A DNA stretch of 64,000 nucleotides from Pelobates cultripes. Lineage: Eukaryota > Chordata > Amphibia > Anura > Pelobatidae. The DNA lies in the NCBI GenBank assembly GCA_933207985.1, contig OW240915.1, positions 278,613,953-278,677,952 on the forward strand. Reading direction: 5' to 3'. Below are positions 12,367-24,352 of this stretch, piece by piece; the stretch's first letter is position 1, and each line of letters starts with the position of its first letter. Position numbers and translations under genes: made by a program. The notes under the pieces are model-generated. The model saw only the letters and a program-made list of their open reading frames with translations. It was not told the origin of the DNA and did no database searches.

Positions 12367-13428
12367 CCTCCAATTAAAGTTTCAGCAGGTGTCTCAAAGT
12401 TCCTATCTGCTTGGCAGTTCCATAGAGTTTCCAGGAGTGTTCCGGTTGGGTGCCTGGAGTCCTCCCAACCACTTAGTCTGTGGAAGTCTGGTCTGGGCAG
12501 GCCAGCCTGGGTTTTCCGGTCACCCTGTGCCCGTAATAAGCACAGGGTGACTCAGACATCAAAGGGGACTGTGCAGTTTAGAAAGGGAGTTCCCCATGAA
12601 TCTGCCAAAATCCCAAACCTACTCACATATGTCTCAGGGGCTTGCCCAGACACACACACACAATAAAATGGTAAATCTGTAACCCCGTGTTTCCAGCCAT
12701 GGGTTATTCCTATCACAATAACACTGAGCTACAAAACAGATAATAGATATCACTAGACAAAGTAAAGACTTCTTTGTCTGATGATCAACTCATGTACAAA
12801 AATCTGACCGAAGGTGGAGTAAAGCTTTAGCTGTCAAGTTTTGTCAATTCTCACAGCAGTCACTTGCAATGGCTGTGGGTATGGTGCATCTCCTCTTCCC
12901 GGCTAGCTGATGACACACCCCAGTGATACTGTCCAAGGTGGAGTTAGACATTGTCAGTGTCAATGGGGTTAAACTCTATGTGTGCAGAGTTTCATAGCAA
13001 AAAGATGCACATACAGACTCCAGGCACCATGACCACTTCAAAACTTTGAAGTAAACATCCACCCAAAAAATTGTCATTTTAGTGGCCATGTTCATGCAAA
13101 ACAAATTTTATATGAGAGATATAAACTGAATGGTGACATCTGCTGGTGGATGCATAGCCCTGCACTGAATATATTATTCTTACTTGCTATAAATTAATTA
13201 AAAATTAAATATATATATATATATATATATATCGATATACCTGCAGAGAGCTTATATTATTTTTCATATAAAATGATAGATTATATGCCCAGAAATAAAC
13301 TTATACCTGTAAGTGACTCCACTTTATACCTGTATACTTGTGTGATTTCTCATTGATACAAATATCTGACCATTCATGTGGCAGCAAGTCAATGCATAAA
13401 AGCATGCAGACATGGCCAAGAGGTCAGA
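12367..13428. other. Intergenic, no gene seen
   Basis: A (TA)n run lies near 13208-13232. The segment near 13013-13040 resembles an eroded TTAA MITE. Nothing coding was recognised. Confidence 0.4.
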
Positions 13429-13572
13429 ATGGGGAAGAAATGTGTTCTAAAAGTTGTTCATGGAATGGTTGTTGGCAAAGGTTATGGTGGGTTGAGTATG
13501 CCAAGTATTGCTGATCTTCTGGCATTTTCATTCACAACATCCTCTGGCTTTTACAGAGAATGGTGCAATTAA
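13429..13572 (+). pseudogene. Tc1/mariner transposase N-terminal fragment
   Basis: The open frame starts MGKKC and runs through GGLS, ADLLAFS and GFYREWC, matching the helix-turn-helix start of Tc1-like transposases (family pattern MGKKxxLSxxxRGxIVG..GLSISxxADLLGFSRTTxSRVYREW). It stops after about 47 residues, before any DDE catalytic domain. Several conserved positions are altered, so this is an old inactive relic. The upstream bases CATGCAGACATGGCCAAGAGG belong to the same element. Confidence 0.7.
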
Positions 13573-14045
13573 GAAATACATTAATTTGTAAAAAAAAAAA
13601 TTATTATTATTATAATCATCCAGTAAGCAGCAGTTCTGTTGGTAGAAATGTCTTATTAATGAGAGAGGGTCAGATGTCAGAATAGTTCAAGGTGACAGAA
13701 GGATGGTAGTAGCTGAATTAAGCATATATAGTAACAGTGATGTGCAGAAGAGTATCTCTGAATGCACATCACATTAAACCTTAAAGTGAATGGGAAATGA
13801 GAGCAGAAGATAACACTGGCTTCCACTTCTCCGTGAGATAAGAACAAGAAACTAAGGCTATAGTGGGCACAGGAGCAGCAGTATTGGACAGTAGACATTT
13901 TTTTTTTAAAGTTGCCTGGTCTGATAAATCTTCATTTCCATTGCAACACGTAGATGGTGGAATCAGAATTTGGTATAGTATACTACATGAGATTTTAAAA
14001 AAGGCCGGGTTGCTTTTTTTCATAAACAGATATAATTATTTTTAT

Positions 14046-14215
14046 TATTGCCATTTATATAGCGCCAACAGATTCCGTAGCGCTTTATAATATTATCAGA
14101 GGGGGGATTTAACTATAATTAGGACAATTACAAGAAAACTTACAGGAATGGTAGGTTGAAGAGGACCCTGCTCAAACGAGCTTATAGTCTATAGGAGGTA
14201 GTGATTGATATGTAT
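14046..14215 (+). repeat. Dispersed anuran repeat, TATAGCGCCAACAG type
   Basis: The ATTTATATAGCGCCAACAG..CGTAGCGCTTTATAATATTA block followed by GAGGACCCTGCTCAAACGAG is the inverse-orientation relative of 7060-7180. It is non-coding and its class was not determined. Confidence 0.5.
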
Positions 14216-15409
14216 GCTTGTTGTTGATCCAAGGAGAATTTTGATTGCCATTATAGAGTAAAGGATTTTTATTCCCTTTTTGTGGCATAATTGGAAATGG
14301 CTTCAATTGGGTTTTTTTTGTTTTCTTTTGGATCAACACCATAAAATAATGGGTTTCAAGGTTGAACGTAATAAACTTTAGTCTTTTTTTAACTGAGACA
14401 CTTATGTAACAATATGGAATCCATGGATCTATGCTGCCTTGTGTTTGTGTTCTGTCTAGTAGTGATGGTGTAATGGTGTAACACCGCTCCCAGTTTCACC
14501 AAATATTTCACAGGTGAAAGGCAGAGAGTCCTACTATGTAGTACATATTTATCTTTCCTCACCAAATTTAGAATCTCTACGAATGTGCCTGTTTATCCCT
14601 ACACATGCCAAGAAGAATTATCGGCTCATTATTGACTTTTTATAATAACAGTCTGTCTGCGGTGTGACAAGTAAGACAAATTGCACAAATACTTACCTTG
14701 TAGATCAGGAACATCATCCATCATTCTCTCCCATGCTTCACAATCTGACACCGTCCTGCTATGTAGTCGGATTTATTCCTATCAATATGACAGCACCAAG
14801 TCACAGGTGCCAAACCGATGGCGAACAAGCACTAAATTCTAAAACTATTGAGGCTTTAAACTACTTAGAGCTGATGGACCTGTTGTGGTTCCTGTTTTCC
14901 CTTAAATGTGTTCCTTTGATATTGTATTTTTTGCTGTTTTGACCAAGCTAGTGTACCAACCTTTCTGACCTTTGTTATCCTGGATCTACTGCCTCACTTC
15001 TGTTTTTTTCTGGAATCTTGACCCCAGGTAGTTAAAAGATTCTGAACTTGTTTTTCCAGTTTGTAAAATCCCTTTTACTTACCTCCCTGAAGGTATTTCC
15101 ATTAAGTCCAGCCAATTGTAGGTCCAGTTATACAGCTCCCTCTCACTTTTCCCCTTTTCTCTTCTGGTCAGGGTCTGACCTAGATTTGCAAGTTGGGTGG
15201 TTAGTTCATCCTGACAAAAGCACTGTGGTCTCCAAAAAACCCAAGTTATCACCAAACACATCCTACCAGGCTTCCCCAGACAAACCAACCAGACACCAGA
15301 TATTATCCAGGGAGCACAAAGATTGATTATATCTTCCCAAATTAAATACATTTTAAATGTATCTATATTTTTCATTTTTTTCTATTATTTAATCTATTTA
15401 ATCTATGGA
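14216..15409. other. Intergenic, no gene seen
   Basis: The short open frames in this AT-rich stretch look like chance. No splice-flanked coding segment or known repeat was recognised. Confidence 0.35.
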
Positions 15410-16330
15410 GTGTATGAAGGGTGCTGTGTGTGAGGGGAACAGTGTGTGTGAGGGGGCAGTGTGTGTGAGGGGTGCAGTGTGTATGAGGGGTGCAGTGTTA
15501 GAGGTGCTGTGTGTGTGATAGGTGCTGTGTGTGAAGGGTGCAGTGTCTGTGAGGGGTGGAGTGTGTGTGAGGGAGCAGTGTGTGTGAGCGGGACATTGTG
15601 TGTGGGGGGCAGTCTGGGGTAGTGTGTGTGAGGGGTGCAGTGTGTGAGGGGTACAGTGTGAGTGTGTAAGGGGGTAGTCTGTGTGTGTGTGAGGGGGCAG
15701 TGTGTGTGTGAGGGGAGCAGTGTGTGTGTGTGTAAGGGGGCAGTCTATGTGTGTGTTGTGTGAGGGGGCAGTCTGTGTGTGTGTGTGTGTGTATGTGTGA
15801 GGGGGGCAGTGTGTGAGGGGTGTAACTTGTGTGAGAGGTGTAGTGTGTGTTTGTGTGTGGTGCATATGCTGTGTGTAGGTGGGTGAGATGTGAAAATCTA
15901 TCTTAATGTCTTCCACTCCCTTCGTCTTACATTTTACCAGGGAGGGTGTAAATAATAACAATGCTGCAAGCCCTGGTGGTCCAGTGGTGGCATGCTCACT
16001 TTAGCCTGCAACCGGAGTCATCTTTCGAGCACAGCACTGTATAGGAACGTTACATGGTAAGGCACGGCAACGCTCCAACTAGCCTGCTTGCAGGAGGAAC
16101 AAACAGCCTCCCAGGCCCTTCACTCCTTCTACTGGAACTAAGTGCTAGTGGGCTGGTGAGTGAGATCTTTAATCTCCTCACCAGCCTGAGAGGGCTTACA
16201 GGCAAGGCTTGCTCTGCACGGGCTGGCAGGGGAGATGAAAGGATCTCCCCTGCCGACCTTGGTCCACGGCCATCGAGGTCCACTGGGCGTTTTCTGCAGA
16301 GGCCACCACTGCTGCCAACCTGAAATCCCA
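15410..16330 (-). mobile_element. Degenerate hAT-family copy, reverse orientation
   Basis: 15410-15880 is a G/T-rich minisatellite (units of about 16-18 bp around GGGGCAGTGTGTGTGAG), the complement of the CA-rich core of 10704-12358. It is followed by CCTGGTGGTCCAGTGGTGG, the complement of the CCACTGGACCACCAGGG block at 11023-11039, then a GC-rich part that includes GGGGAGATGAAAGGATCTCC. The order is that of the intact element reversed. No clean terminal repeat remains. Confidence 0.6.
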
Positions 16331-16984
16331 ACGGTAGGGACCAGGTTGACTACCACTGTCCTAAACCATTGTGATGCAGGGTTCACGGGGTAAGTAGTTT
16401 ATACCAGCAGAAGTTCCACTCAGCACATAAGTTAGGCAGAACTGCTCTTCAAAATGACGGACGGTAGTCATACTATGGCTGATTTCAGTTTAAATACAGC
16501 CTGGTTCACATTTTTTTTTATTATTTTTTTAAAGAGCTGTGTACAGAGTTTGGCAGAGCAAGCAAGCATGAATGTGCACTGCCAATGTTTGTCTCCCAAT
16601 CCAGAGATTAGAAAGAGATCAATTATTGTGTGTGTGTTGTGCACATGCGGCTTTCGCAAACTGGACAAAACTTTAACAGGCAGTCCTGAAGATTGTGCTC
16701 TAGCTGAATGATTGACAGTTCTGGTAGGCTCTCTTATACTGCACTGATTTTTAAAAATTGCTTTTGCACTTACAAGTTACTTTCACAGCGAAGAGTGAAT
16801 TGCAAAATTCAGGTTTAAGAGGCCAGCTTGTGACAACTCCAACTTCTTCCAACTCAGTTATTTTGCCTGAATGTTACAATTCAGGTTTCAATTCATTGTT
16901 TAATAAAAAATAAATAAAAACACCCTTGTTTCAGTAGCAAGCTTGGAAATGGGGTTCAAGGCTCTATTTGTTGCAGCTTAGGTG
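16331..16984. other. Intergenic, no gene seen
   Basis: No recognisable gene. A (TTTTTA)-rich run lies near 16509-16530. Confidence 0.35.
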
Positions 16985-18420
16985 GAAAGATAAAGGAAAC
17001 CCATCTTTAAAACAAATATATCCCTTCGAAATACCTCAAGGCCCTCCAGACAACTCTCTTAATGTTTGGCTGGCAAAATAGGAGGCCTAGGGTCCCATGG
17101 AGGCTCCTGTCCCGCACAGTACGGAAGGGAGGACTAGGTTTCCCCAACGTAAGAGAATACCATAGAGCCACACAGTTGGCCAACTGTGTATGGGTGCCAG
17201 TCCCATGCTCAGACCCCCCAATGGTTAGCTATGGAATCCAATAGACTAGACGGGAAACACCTGACACACTTTTTGTGGGCCCCACAGGAATTATGGCCCC
17301 CATGCCCCCAAGATGCTGCCAACCACCAGGCTAATGCTTTCCATATGGGACAAAAACAGACGTAGGGTGAGCTTGGCACCCAAGTGGTCCCCTGCAACCC
17401 CCACTGAAAACCCTATACATACTAAACTCCTCGTTCAGCTACAAAATCTGGGCATTACACAACATAACCCATCTGCACCAGGCGACTCACAAGGGCACTC
17501 TCAAGAGCTTCACAGACTTGCAGGCACAATTCAATATACCACACATGGCCCAATTCGCATTTATGCAACTACACCATACAATCCGAGTAGAAGGCCAACA
17601 CAGATGGTAAGGGGAAACCAATGACACAATTTGAACATAAATGTATAAACATGAAATAGCAGAAAAAAAACCCTCTCATTCTGTTATAATATGCTTATAG
17701 AGGAACCACTAACACAAATTTGGGGATTCCAGAAAGAATGGCACAAAGACCTAGGGAGGGAATTAACACCCCAGGAATGGAACACGGGCCACAAGGGCAC
17801 ATCGACGTGCGCCTCACATCTTGAGATTTCTAGGAAGTTACTGTACAGGTGGTACCTCACACCCACCAAAATTTCCAAAATGTACAAAACTACTGACAAT
17901 GAATGCTGGAGGTATCGGGGTTCATTGGGGGATACACTCCATATATGGTGGACGTGCCCACATATACAGCCATTCTGGGAATTGGTGGGAGTCATTATCA
18001 AAGATACTACAGGGACACAGGTGCCATTATCTGTGGAAACATAACTACTCCACATTATGCCACATAACTTACCGAAACCTATTCGAAAATTGTTTTTTCT
18101 CATTATTATTGCAGCGACAACTGTCATTGCTAGATATTGGAGATCGGTCGTGACCCCATCTAGACAAGAGGTGCTAAGTCTGATCTCCACAAATGTAGCA
18201 TATGAAAGGTTCGCAGGAACGCAAGGTCACACAGGCCACACAATGCCATTCGTAGTCATGACTGTTGTAAATGCTGTAGAGAACATGGAAAAGATTGTCA
18301 AATATATTACTATGCAACATTATCCCCTCCCCTTCTTTATTCTGTAACCCCCCCTCCATGTTCACTTTTCTGCAAGAATATGAAAATAAAAAATGTCAAT
18401 TATAAAAATAAAAAAATAAA
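16985..18420 (+). mobile_element. 5'-truncated L1-like LINE, ORF2 C-terminal part
   Basis: Around 17062-17200 the plus strand encodes RRPRVPW..GGLGFPN..YHRATQLAN, the conserved post-RT block of L1-clade ORF2. Around 17850-17990 it encodes RWYLTPTKISKMY, CWRCRG-like and HIWWTCPHIQPFWE motifs, the typical cysteine-containing L1 C-terminus. The two blocks are in different frames with stops between, so it is a pseudogene. It lacks reverse transcriptase and endonuclease. The 3' end is an A-rich tail (about 18385-18421). Orientation and 5' truncation fit target-primed reverse transcription. Confidence 0.85.
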
Positions 18421-20402
18421 TATAAACATTATAGTGAAGTAGTATGATAAATGCAGGACCAGCATATTTGATCATGACTGTTCTAGATGAATCAGTCCAC
18501 TTGATATATATATATTACACAGACTGCTTCACTAATAACACACAGAAATAATTGTAACAAAGGCTGAAGGGCCTTTCAATGCTTATAATTAAATCATCAC
18601 ATCTCCATCAAGGTCCTGCTCTATCACCACAGCTACTTTAAAGATTTACTTTGCTGATTAACCACAAATGTATTTTTCACCCAAACAAGCATTTATTATT
18701 TGCATGCTATCCCACTGTTCCTAAATGATGGTCATTTGTTTATTTGGATAAAGTCACAGATAATACAATCAGTTGATACATGCACATTTGTGGCTTGGAT
18801 CTAATTTCTAATTAAGGCAGGAGAAAAAAAATCTAATTTTATGTTAATGACCTGTTACTTTTAACAAGGTTAACTGCTGCAGAGTAATAATAAACCCACC
18901 GTCAATGACTGTTTAGTGAATAAACCCCATGTCTATTGTCTTTTTGGGTGTGATGTAAAAACTGAGAAAATGGAAAACTGAGTTATGGGTTCATTATTTT
19001 TGTTTTATGAAATATGAGATGTTTTCATTAAATACCAGATTATTTGCTTTTCTGATATATTATCACACTTAATTGTATTTGCTCTGCAACTGCTTTCCTC
19101 TGGAACAAGACTAACACCCAGTGGACAGACTTGTAATTACATCATGTGATTGTATGGTTTGTCGTTATTCTCTCTGTAATGCTGTATGGGACGCTGTCAC
19201 TTCCCTGGTGCCTTTGTATGTAGTCAAAACATTTTATGTGGGGGAAAAGCACTCCTGGTACCTTTACCACAGCAGTGCGCTGTAGTGGTTATGGTTTTTG
19301 GAGTGTTCCTTTTAATGAGGTTCAGTAGAGCCTTATAGCCTTTCACTCCTACAAGTACATATCTGTATGTAAACGTGTAACGTTCCAATCTCAGCCGCCG
19401 GTTTTGCCAGCCAATGCGATCACAACAGACCTAAAGACTTACGCTATAATACCTGTTAACTTAGGTCTGTTTAAACCCCAGTCTGTATAATTGCAACTAC
19501 TTTTGGTTTTTTTCTGGAGATACTTAGTAATCTCACTAGAGGGTGCTTGTGTAAATTTAATCTTAGCAGTGTTTATTTATTTATAAACTATTTTACCAGA
19601 AAGGATACATTGAGCTTTCTCTCGTTTCCAAGTATGTCCTGGGCCCACAAACACAGCATTGTTACAATAGGGTACAATATTACAAAAGAATACAATATTA
19701 GTGCCTGTTTGATGCACAACACTCCGACAAAGTGGTTTTAAATGTTTGTACAAATTATTGGGCCTTTTAGTTGCCTATTTTTATACTTGTGGACTAAGAT
19801 TGCAGGGCTGATCCTAAGGTCACAGACACTTGGGTGCAGTATTTTGTTTGGCTACCTCCCCTGTACATATGTCCAGTCCAGACATGCATGGTTCTATGGA
19901 AATAACAACACCTCTCCACTAGAGGCTATAGTAGGGGAGGTTAGGAGCTGTAGTGGTTTCAGGGGCAGTAGTGAGGAGGATTGGGCAGTTGTGGAGGGGT
20001 TAGGTGCTCTAGTGGGAGATTGGGGCTGTAGTGGGGGTTCAGGAGCGGTAGTGGAGGGATTGGGGGAGTTGTGGGGTAGGTGTTGTAGTGGGGTTAGGAC
20101 TGTAGTGGGGTATGTGGGAAGTAGTGTGGAGAGATTGGGAGGGAGAAGAGCACAGACAGATGCATGCTGGGTTTATTTTTAGCCTCAAGTGCCCTGTTTC
20201 GGTCAGGCACAGAACAGAGCATAAGGGGCTAATAATACTAAATGGCACATTTTAAACCCGGGTCTTTTCTTGGGGTTGGCTTGGGTCAACCGACCCCCAT
20301 GCCATCACCCCTGGCGCCTCTTTCTGCCTCAGCTCCCCAGCATTTGGGCGCTGTGCACCAGCCCATGATTGGCCCTGTAAGATTGGGTATGTTTGGGAGA
20401 GG
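18421..20402. other. Intergenic; one dispersed repeat and a minisatellite
   Basis: 19560-19700 carries a dispersed frog repeat (TACATTGAGCTTTCTCTCG..AAGTATGTCCTGGGC). 19925-20130 is an imperfect G-rich minisatellite (units around GTAGTGGGGG). Sequence ending GTTCCTTTTAAT near 19300-19315 is a possible MITE end. Nothing coding was recognised. Confidence 0.4.
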
Positions 20403-20410
20403 GTGTAGGT

Positions 20411-20583
20411 CAGTGGCCCCCAACCCAGTCCTCAAGTACCCCCTAACAGACACAACAGGGCAATTCCTAAATCCTGGACTAATGGGTTTTTAGAAAGAAA
20501 GAAAAAACACTTTAGACACAACAAGGCAATCCCTAAATCCTGGACTGGGAGGTGGTACTTGAGGACTGGGTTGGGAACCCCTG
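20411..20583. mobile_element. hAT MITE with 8-bp target duplication
   Basis: The element starts CAGTGGCCCCCAACCCAGTC and ends GGTTGGGAACCCCTG, with long inverted arms built on CAACCCAGTCCTCAAGTACC. Both flanks are GTGTAGGT (20403-20410 and 20584-20591), an exact 8-bp duplication. CAGTGGT-type ends are typical of hAT/Charlie-like elements. At 173 bp it is a non-coding fold-back. The exact duplication suggests it is not very old. Confidence 0.85.
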
Positions 20584-20591
20584 GTGTAGGT

Positions 20592-22019
20592 CAAAGGTGT
20601 ACACAGCCACACTCTGATAAAGGTGGTGTGCCAGCTCTTAGATGTAGTAAGTAAGCAAAGAACATTCTGGCAACTTAACTGGGTCCAGCCAGACAGCTAC
20701 TGCTGCCTTCCCTGCTGTGTAAAGTAAGGACCAGCCGTGTAGGACGGAGCTCATTAGAAGAGAGTGCTCAGCTGGTGCTCGCAACCAGTGTGCTAACCCT
20801 GCACAGTAGGACCTAGCTCAGTGCTGCTGATGGAATCTCCAAGAACATGGGGAGGTACCTGTCAGGACACACGTGTGTTGTCAGACCAGAACTTAAAGCT
20901 TTAACTAATTACTCTGGGAGGAGCACCACAGAACTTCTAGCACTAAAACCACTACTGCAGGCTGTTGTGATTATGGTGCTTAGAATGTTCCTTTAATAAA
21001 TATTTACCTTGTATACAATTAAAAAATAACAAAGGGAAAGAATTCCAAAGTGCACACCCTAATGTAATGTGCTGTACACGCCTATGGTGTAGATATTTTT
21101 AATTACATTCTAGAAGTTGAGAGGCTGTTCAAATATTGAACCATGGCAGATATTGTTTGCATTCTGCATTCTGCATTTTGTTTGTGAATGGCCTGGCCAG
21201 GTCCCTACTATATTTTGACCAAAAAAAACATCCATTTAGTGGCATAACTCAAGGATCAAAGGCATAACTAGAAACCATCGGGTTCCGGTGCGAAAGTTGC
21301 CCTGGGGCTCCCCCATATGTCTCATCCTCCACCCCCCCATGTTTCTCATTCCCTGCCCCCAGACACTCCATGTGCCACTCCATGTGTCCCATTCCCTCCT
21401 TCCCCCAGCCCTTCCATCTTTCCCATTCCCTCCCCCCCAGCCTCTTAATTTGTCCCTTTCCCACCTCACACCCAGCCACTCCATGTGTTATTTTACTCCT
21501 TTTTTATTTTAGCTTACCATGGCTATTTTTTTTATCTAGCATTCCTAAGAGATTGAAGCCTCTCATTCGGAAGCTCCCAGCCCCAATATGGATCAGCTCC
21601 CTGGGGGGGAAATGGTCTTTTTTAGTGACAGGACCCCTGTATATCACTATAACCTTTGCTGTTTGGATATTGTATGGGGACCCCTTAGTTGTTCTTATTC
21701 TGCGTTTCTCAGTTTCTCCTCACCTCTTCATTCTTCCTTTCTTGGCTCTTCACTTTCCCTGATTGTTGTATCTTGGTCTACGATCTGTGCATGGACGAGT
21801 CCACTAGTTCCTGTTTTGAAACTATAGTGATCTCTGGGCATGTGTTTACAATAGTCAATTCTAGGATGAATTTTACTATCCTGGTTTAATTTCAGGCTCT
21901 TTTCTGGTGTCCCCCTTTCACATGTCTGCATCTAGGTCTTATGGTGGTCACAATGTAAGCTTTCTTGTCTTTTTACTAAGGGAAAAGAGAGCTTTTCTAT
22001 AACAAGAACTGTGGGGTTA
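20592..22019. other. Intergenic; C-rich degenerate repeat
   Basis: 21290-21480 is an imperfect tandem of CCATGTG..CTCATTCCCTCC-like units. A TTAA MITE end-like block lies near 20940-21000. No gene was recognised. Confidence 0.35.
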
Positions 22020-22977
22020 TATGCTTATAACATCCCTATTGGTCTGTTGCAGTGCTCCAAAACAAGGCGCATCTGAAAAGTCGGGAGAGAAGAAATCTAA
22101 AAAAATCAAAAAGATGTGATAAAAAAAAGCTCTGGGGTGAAAAAAGACTCTGCAGGTCATGTTTGGCAGAGGCTGCGGCCATTCTAAAGCTCTTCCCCTG
22201 GAAATTTAATATGGATTCAAAAGGATGTTGACTAAAGTATGGAGGAGCATAGGTCTCGCAAGCATCCAAGATGCATCTCCTATATGGAAGATCATTGTCT
22301 GACATTTCTTATGTTGCCTTCCCTTTTGATGACTCTGAAACTATGATATCTTCAGAAAATGATTCTGAGGTGGTGGAAGATTAGAAGGATATTAAAGGAC
22401 CACTCTAGGCACCCAGACCACTTCAGCTTAATGAAGTGGTCTGGGTGCCAGGTCCAGCTAGGGTTAACCCATTTTTTCATAAACATAGCAGTTTCAGAGA
22501 AACTGCTATGCTTATGAATGGGTTAAGCCTTCCCCTATTTCCTCTAGCGGCTGTCTCATTGACAGCCACTAGAGGCGCTTGCGTGCTTCTCACTGTGATT
22601 TTCACAGTGAGAGCGCGCCAGCATCCATAGGAAAGCATTATGAATGCTTTCCTATGTGACCGGCTGAATGCGCGCGCAGCTCTTGCCGCGCGTGCGCATT
22701 CAGCCGACGGGGAGGAACGGAGGAGGATCGGAGGAGGCGAGCTCCCCACCCAGTGCTGGAAAAAGGTAAGATTTACCCCTTTCCCCCTTCTAGAGCCAGG
22801 CGGAAGGGGGACCCTGAGGGTGGGGGTATGTTTTCCTGGCACTATAGTGGTCCTTTAAGATGGTAGAGAAACTGATTAAATCTGTCAGATATGTTCTGAA
22901 ATTGGAAGAATCTATCCAGGGTAAACCTTCCTCACATGCTAGCATCTTTCCAGGAAAAAGAGAAAAGAGGTGCTTAA
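22020..22977 (+). pseudogene. Degenerate retroelement ORF1-like remnant split by a MITE
   Basis: Between 22070 and 22385 the plus strand encodes, across frameshifts, a basic KSGEKKSKK stretch, a GEKRLCRSCLAEAAA motif and an acidic serine-rich FDDSETMISSENDSE tail. After the MITE at 22392-22858 the frame resumes with VEKLIKSVRYVLKLEESIQG. The basic/Cys/acidic layout resembles the N-terminal part of ORF1 in DIRS-like retrotransposons, but the assignment is tentative. There are several stops and it is inactive. Confidence 0.4.
22392..22858. mobile_element. T2/Kolobok-like MITE, intact TTAA ends
   Basis: It begins TTAAAGGACCACTCTAGG and ends CTATAGTGGTCCTTTAA, with TTAA at both ends. Inside are the CACCCAGACCACTTCAGC/GTGGTCTGGGTGC hairpin and a CATAGCAGTTTCAGA palindromic block. 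It is highly similar to 47531-47995, both in sequence and internal order. It splits a retroelement open frame. Non-coding. Confidence 0.85.
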
Positions 22978-23060
22978 AGGATCACTATAGGGTCAGGATC
23001 ACAAACATGTATTCCTGACCCTATAGTGTATAAACCTCCATCTAGCCCCCCTGGGCCCCT
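22974..23060. mobile_element. Truncated TTAA MITE, 5' end
   Basis: TTAAAGGATCACTATAGGG followed by an inverted TCAGGATCACAAACATGTATTCCTGA block is the start of another TTAA-type MITE subfamily. I could not find its other end. Confidence 0.5.
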
Positions 23061-24352
23061 CATGCCTCCATAAATATAGTAAAAATCTTACTGTATTCAA
23101 GCCTGAAGCTGTAACTCTGCATGCTGTTAAACTCAGAAAACCCAGCAGTCTGCTGACATCATCCGAAGTGGTAGCCTGATCCAATCACAGTGCTTCCCCA
23201 TAGGATTGGCTGAGACAGACAAGGAGGCAGATCAGGGGCAGAGCCAGCACAATTCAAACACAGCCCTGGCCAATCAGCATCTCCTCATAGAGATGAATTG
23301 AATCAATGAATCTTTATGATGAAAGTTCAGTGTCTGCATGCAGTGGGAGGAGATACTGAATGTTTGGATGCATTTTAGGCAGCCATGACCCAGGAAGGAT
23401 CTCTAACAGCTATCTGAGGAGTGAGAAGTGAAGTTATCACTAGGCTGTAATGTAAACACTGCATTTTTCTGAAAGTGTTTACAGCAGAAAGCCTGAAGGT
23501 AATGATTCTACTCACCAGAACAAATTCAATATAGCATCTTTCACAGATCCAATGGATCATCACATTGGCATGAATTATTTAGCGGCAGGTGCATGTCACA
23601 TCTTCTTTCTGATTTACTTGTTGATTACTTGCTATTGATATTATTATTGATATCCTTGTATTACATTGTATAGGTTTTATCTGTTATTGATTGTTTTATT
23701 GGCTTTTATTTTTATATTAGAGATTTTCTCTGTGTTCTTATTTTGTTTTTCTCTGCTGCTACACATCTGTGTGTTTTTTCTGTGAACCCAGGATCCAGAC
23801 CTCCCTTGTTATATTATTGTTTATACCCCCTTTTCACTTGACCCTGTCCTTGTGATTTTCCTTATCTCCGTCTTGCTTTTTACCTCTCTCTGTCCCTTTG
23901 GCGCCCATTCTCTGCTTTGTTCAGCTCTTTTTCGTGCAGGAAATAAGCCCGTTCGGCTAATTCATCACTAACACATGCTGTTCGTTAGTTTTACCGGCAG
24001 ATAGCTCCATTCGCCAGTTTGCCGCATTCAACTAATTTTTGCACGAACGGTCTGCTCGTTCGTCTATTTTTCTCCTCTTCCTTATATTAGTCTATTTCCA
24101 CAAATTCGTTTCATTTTACCGAACGTTCAGTTCTTTAGCTTAACAAATTCACTGGATTTTGCTGTGAATCTCGCAAGAGATTGCCGGCGGACATTTTCTG
24201 ACTTCCTGTCTTCCTCCCTACCTCGTGTGTGCCACTGGTCTGGGCCCTGGTGAGATCTCTCTTATACCTATTGCTTTCAATTTTGGGTGACTAACCCATA
24301 CTATTCCGATAATTTAGTAATTAGGGATTAGGTCCTGTTTTTGTTCTCCATT
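23061..24352. other. Intergenic and probable DIRS 5' leader
   Basis: No gene. 23930-24130 contains repeated GTTCG/CGAAC half-palindromes and may belong to the untranslated leader of the DIRS element that follows. Confidence 0.35.

Noticed and set aside
15398..15961. 187-codon His/Thr/Pro-rich frame on the minus strand
   Set aside because: It is an artefact of the G/T-rich minisatellite inside a hAT relic.
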